A stretch of 51,545 bases of DNA, from positions 1 to 51,545 of the forward strand of contig JAEOSH010000010.1 in assembly GCA_016840465.1 (NCBI GenBank), read 5' to 3'. Positions 50,782 to 51,545 of the stretch are shown here, piece by piece (the first letter of the stretch is position 1; the number at the start of each line of letters is the position of its first letter). The stretch is from Candidatus Baldrarchaeum yapensis. GTDB taxonomy: Archaea > Asgardarchaeota > Baldrarchaeia > Baldrarchaeales > Baldrarchaeaceae. The position numbers and the translations under genes were made by a program. A model generated the notes under the pieces. The model did not search any database and was not told the DNA's origin. It worked only from the letters and a program-made list of their open reading frames with translations.

Positions 50782-51060
50782 CGTTTCTATCCAGCATCAA
50801 AAGTGTATGTAAAAATCCACGTGCAAAATAACGACCCAAAGGCTCTGATTTCAAGAAATAAAATCTGTGGCAAGATAAGAATGTGCGAAAATTCATAATA
50901 ACGTGAAAGAAAGTTGATACTGAGGAAGGTTAGCCATAATATGTGAAATAACCACGAAGGGTCATTTCACCCGAATTGTGACCTAAGAAGTAACTACCAC
51001 ATTTTTACCCTTCCGCGTAAATATTTTGATGGTGCTGTAACACTTCAGATGGTGCCACCG
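50782..51060. promoter_or_regulatory. Upstream region of the ModE-like gene with an inverted repeat
   Basis: No gene supported. GTGAAATAACC (50943-50953) and GGTCATTTCAC (50960-50970) form an inverted repeat with one mismatch. A TATA-like GTAAATATTTTG at about 51017-51028 predicts transcription start near 51048, just before the ATG at 51061. Confidence 0.45.
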
Positions 51061-51545
51061 ATGGGTAATGAGAGTACGTCTATCAGAAAAAATCAAAGCG
51101 TTGATAAGATTATGAGCGAAATAACCCCGAAATTCAAATTATGGCTCGAATATAAGGGAAAGCCGGTATTGGGAAATGGAGGGGCAAGTATCCTCGAAAA
51201 AATAAGAGAGCTGGGAAGCTTGTTAGAGGCGGCTCACTCATTATCCGTATCGTATCGCTACGCGTGGGGATATCTTAAAAAGATGGAAGAGAGACTCGGG
51301 CTCCCGGTAATAGAAACGTACAAGGGCGGCGCAAAAGGGGGAGGTAGCACTTACCTGACGGAGTTGGGGGAGTTCCTGCTCAGGAAGCACAGGAGATTGA
51401 AGGAGTTCATAGAATACGCGCTGAAGAGCCCGGAACTCTGGGAAGCTTACGGCCTACGTGTTAGCGAGAAAAACAGGATAAGAGGCAGGATCGTTAAGGT
51501 CGAGAGGGACGATAAGGTTGCAAAAATAAAGATAGCCGTAGAACC
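51061..51545 (+). CDS. ModE-type molybdate/tungstate-responsive regulator (cut by the window end)
   Basis: 161 codons open to the window edge, no stop. Residues about 25-125 are the LysR-like ModE winged helix: FKLWLEYKGKPVLGNGGASILEKIRELGSLLEAAHSLSVSYRYAWGYLKKMEERLGLPVIE, then a glycine-rich wing KGGAKGGGSTYLTELGEFLL. From about residue 146, NRIRGRIVKVERDDKVAKIKI is the start of a MOP/TOBE domain that binds molybdate or tungstate. It probably controls oxyanion uptake or molybdo/tungsto-enzyme genes, likely located to the right of the window. Confidence 0.87.
   Translation, partial: MGNESTSIRKNQSVDKIMSEITPKFKLWLEYKGKPVLGNGGASILEKIRELGSLLEAAHSLSVSYRYAWGYLKKMEERLGLPVIETYKGGAKGGGSTYLTELGEFLLRKHRRLKEFIEYALKSPELWEAYGLRVSEKNRIRGRIVKVERDDKVAKIKIAVE

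Overview
The window looks like a chromosome segment of a hyperthermophilic archaeon, probably with TACK/crenarchaeal affinity. Evidence: AT-rich TATA boxes about 25 bases upstream of likely transcription starts; strong GGTGATC/GAGGTG ribosome binding sites; frequent GTG and TTG starts; a di-myo-inositol-phosphate (thermoprotectant) synthesis pair; two small crenarchaeal-type single-OB-fold SSB proteins; rubrerythrin; a PdxS/PdxT pair; HEPN-MNT and VapBC modules. No rRNA, tRNA, CRISPR array or intact transposon is visible. The lineage cannot be fixed from the sequence alone.

Layout. 1-140: very GC-rich structured fragment, perhaps the end of a non-coding RNA. 432-1863: cytidylyltransferase and phosphatidyltransferase for inositol-phosphate solutes. 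1873-10949: metabolic and regulatory genes (DUF296, metallo-beta-lactamase, acyl-CoA synthetase alpha subunit, ketopantoate reductase with an HPS/RraA fusion, an ATP-cone protein, a HdrD-like Fe-S protein) and two SSB paralogues. 11291-13786: HEPN-MNT, an Lrp/AsnC regulator, rubrerythrin. 14514-21051: a DUF169 protein and a complete five-gene oligopeptide ABC importer. 21730-26429: a cytoplasmic multi-repeat beta-domain protein, a PaaK-like AMP-forming ligase, Sir2. 26451-35309: an unusual accessory cluster. 35377-41624: surface protein, membrane HTH regulator, HAD, DUF2148, VTT membrane protein, metallo-beta-lactamase/HTH protein. 41769-44846: a threonine-synthase-like pseudoenzyme fused to a PadR-type HTH, next to pdxS-pdxT. 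44925-51545: OB-fold protein, cation/H+ antiporter, TANGO2-like protein, DUF2207 protein, vapBC and the start of a ModE-type regulator.

Two parts stand out. (1) At 41769-44846, a fold-type II PLP-enzyme domain whose Schiff-base lysine is replaced by leucine carries a C-terminal winged helix and sits just upstream of the PLP biosynthesis genes. This looks like an archaeal PLP-responsive regulator, analogous to but unrelated to bacterial PdxR/MocR. (2) At 26451-34877, two divergent operons share an inverted repeat. They encode two V4R (Bet3-like) proteins, two KaiC-like proteins with ruined Walker A motifs, a prepilin-peptidase-like protease, a TIM-barrel-like protein, a repetitive 882-residue coiled coil with a winged helix, and an Arf-like GTPase whose N-terminal domain looks longin-like. 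I infer a GTPase-controlled sensory, polarity or surface-assembly module.

At the RNA level, both SSB genes have hairpins at the predicted mRNA 5' end, and several other genes have short perfect hairpins that enclose the ribosome binding site.
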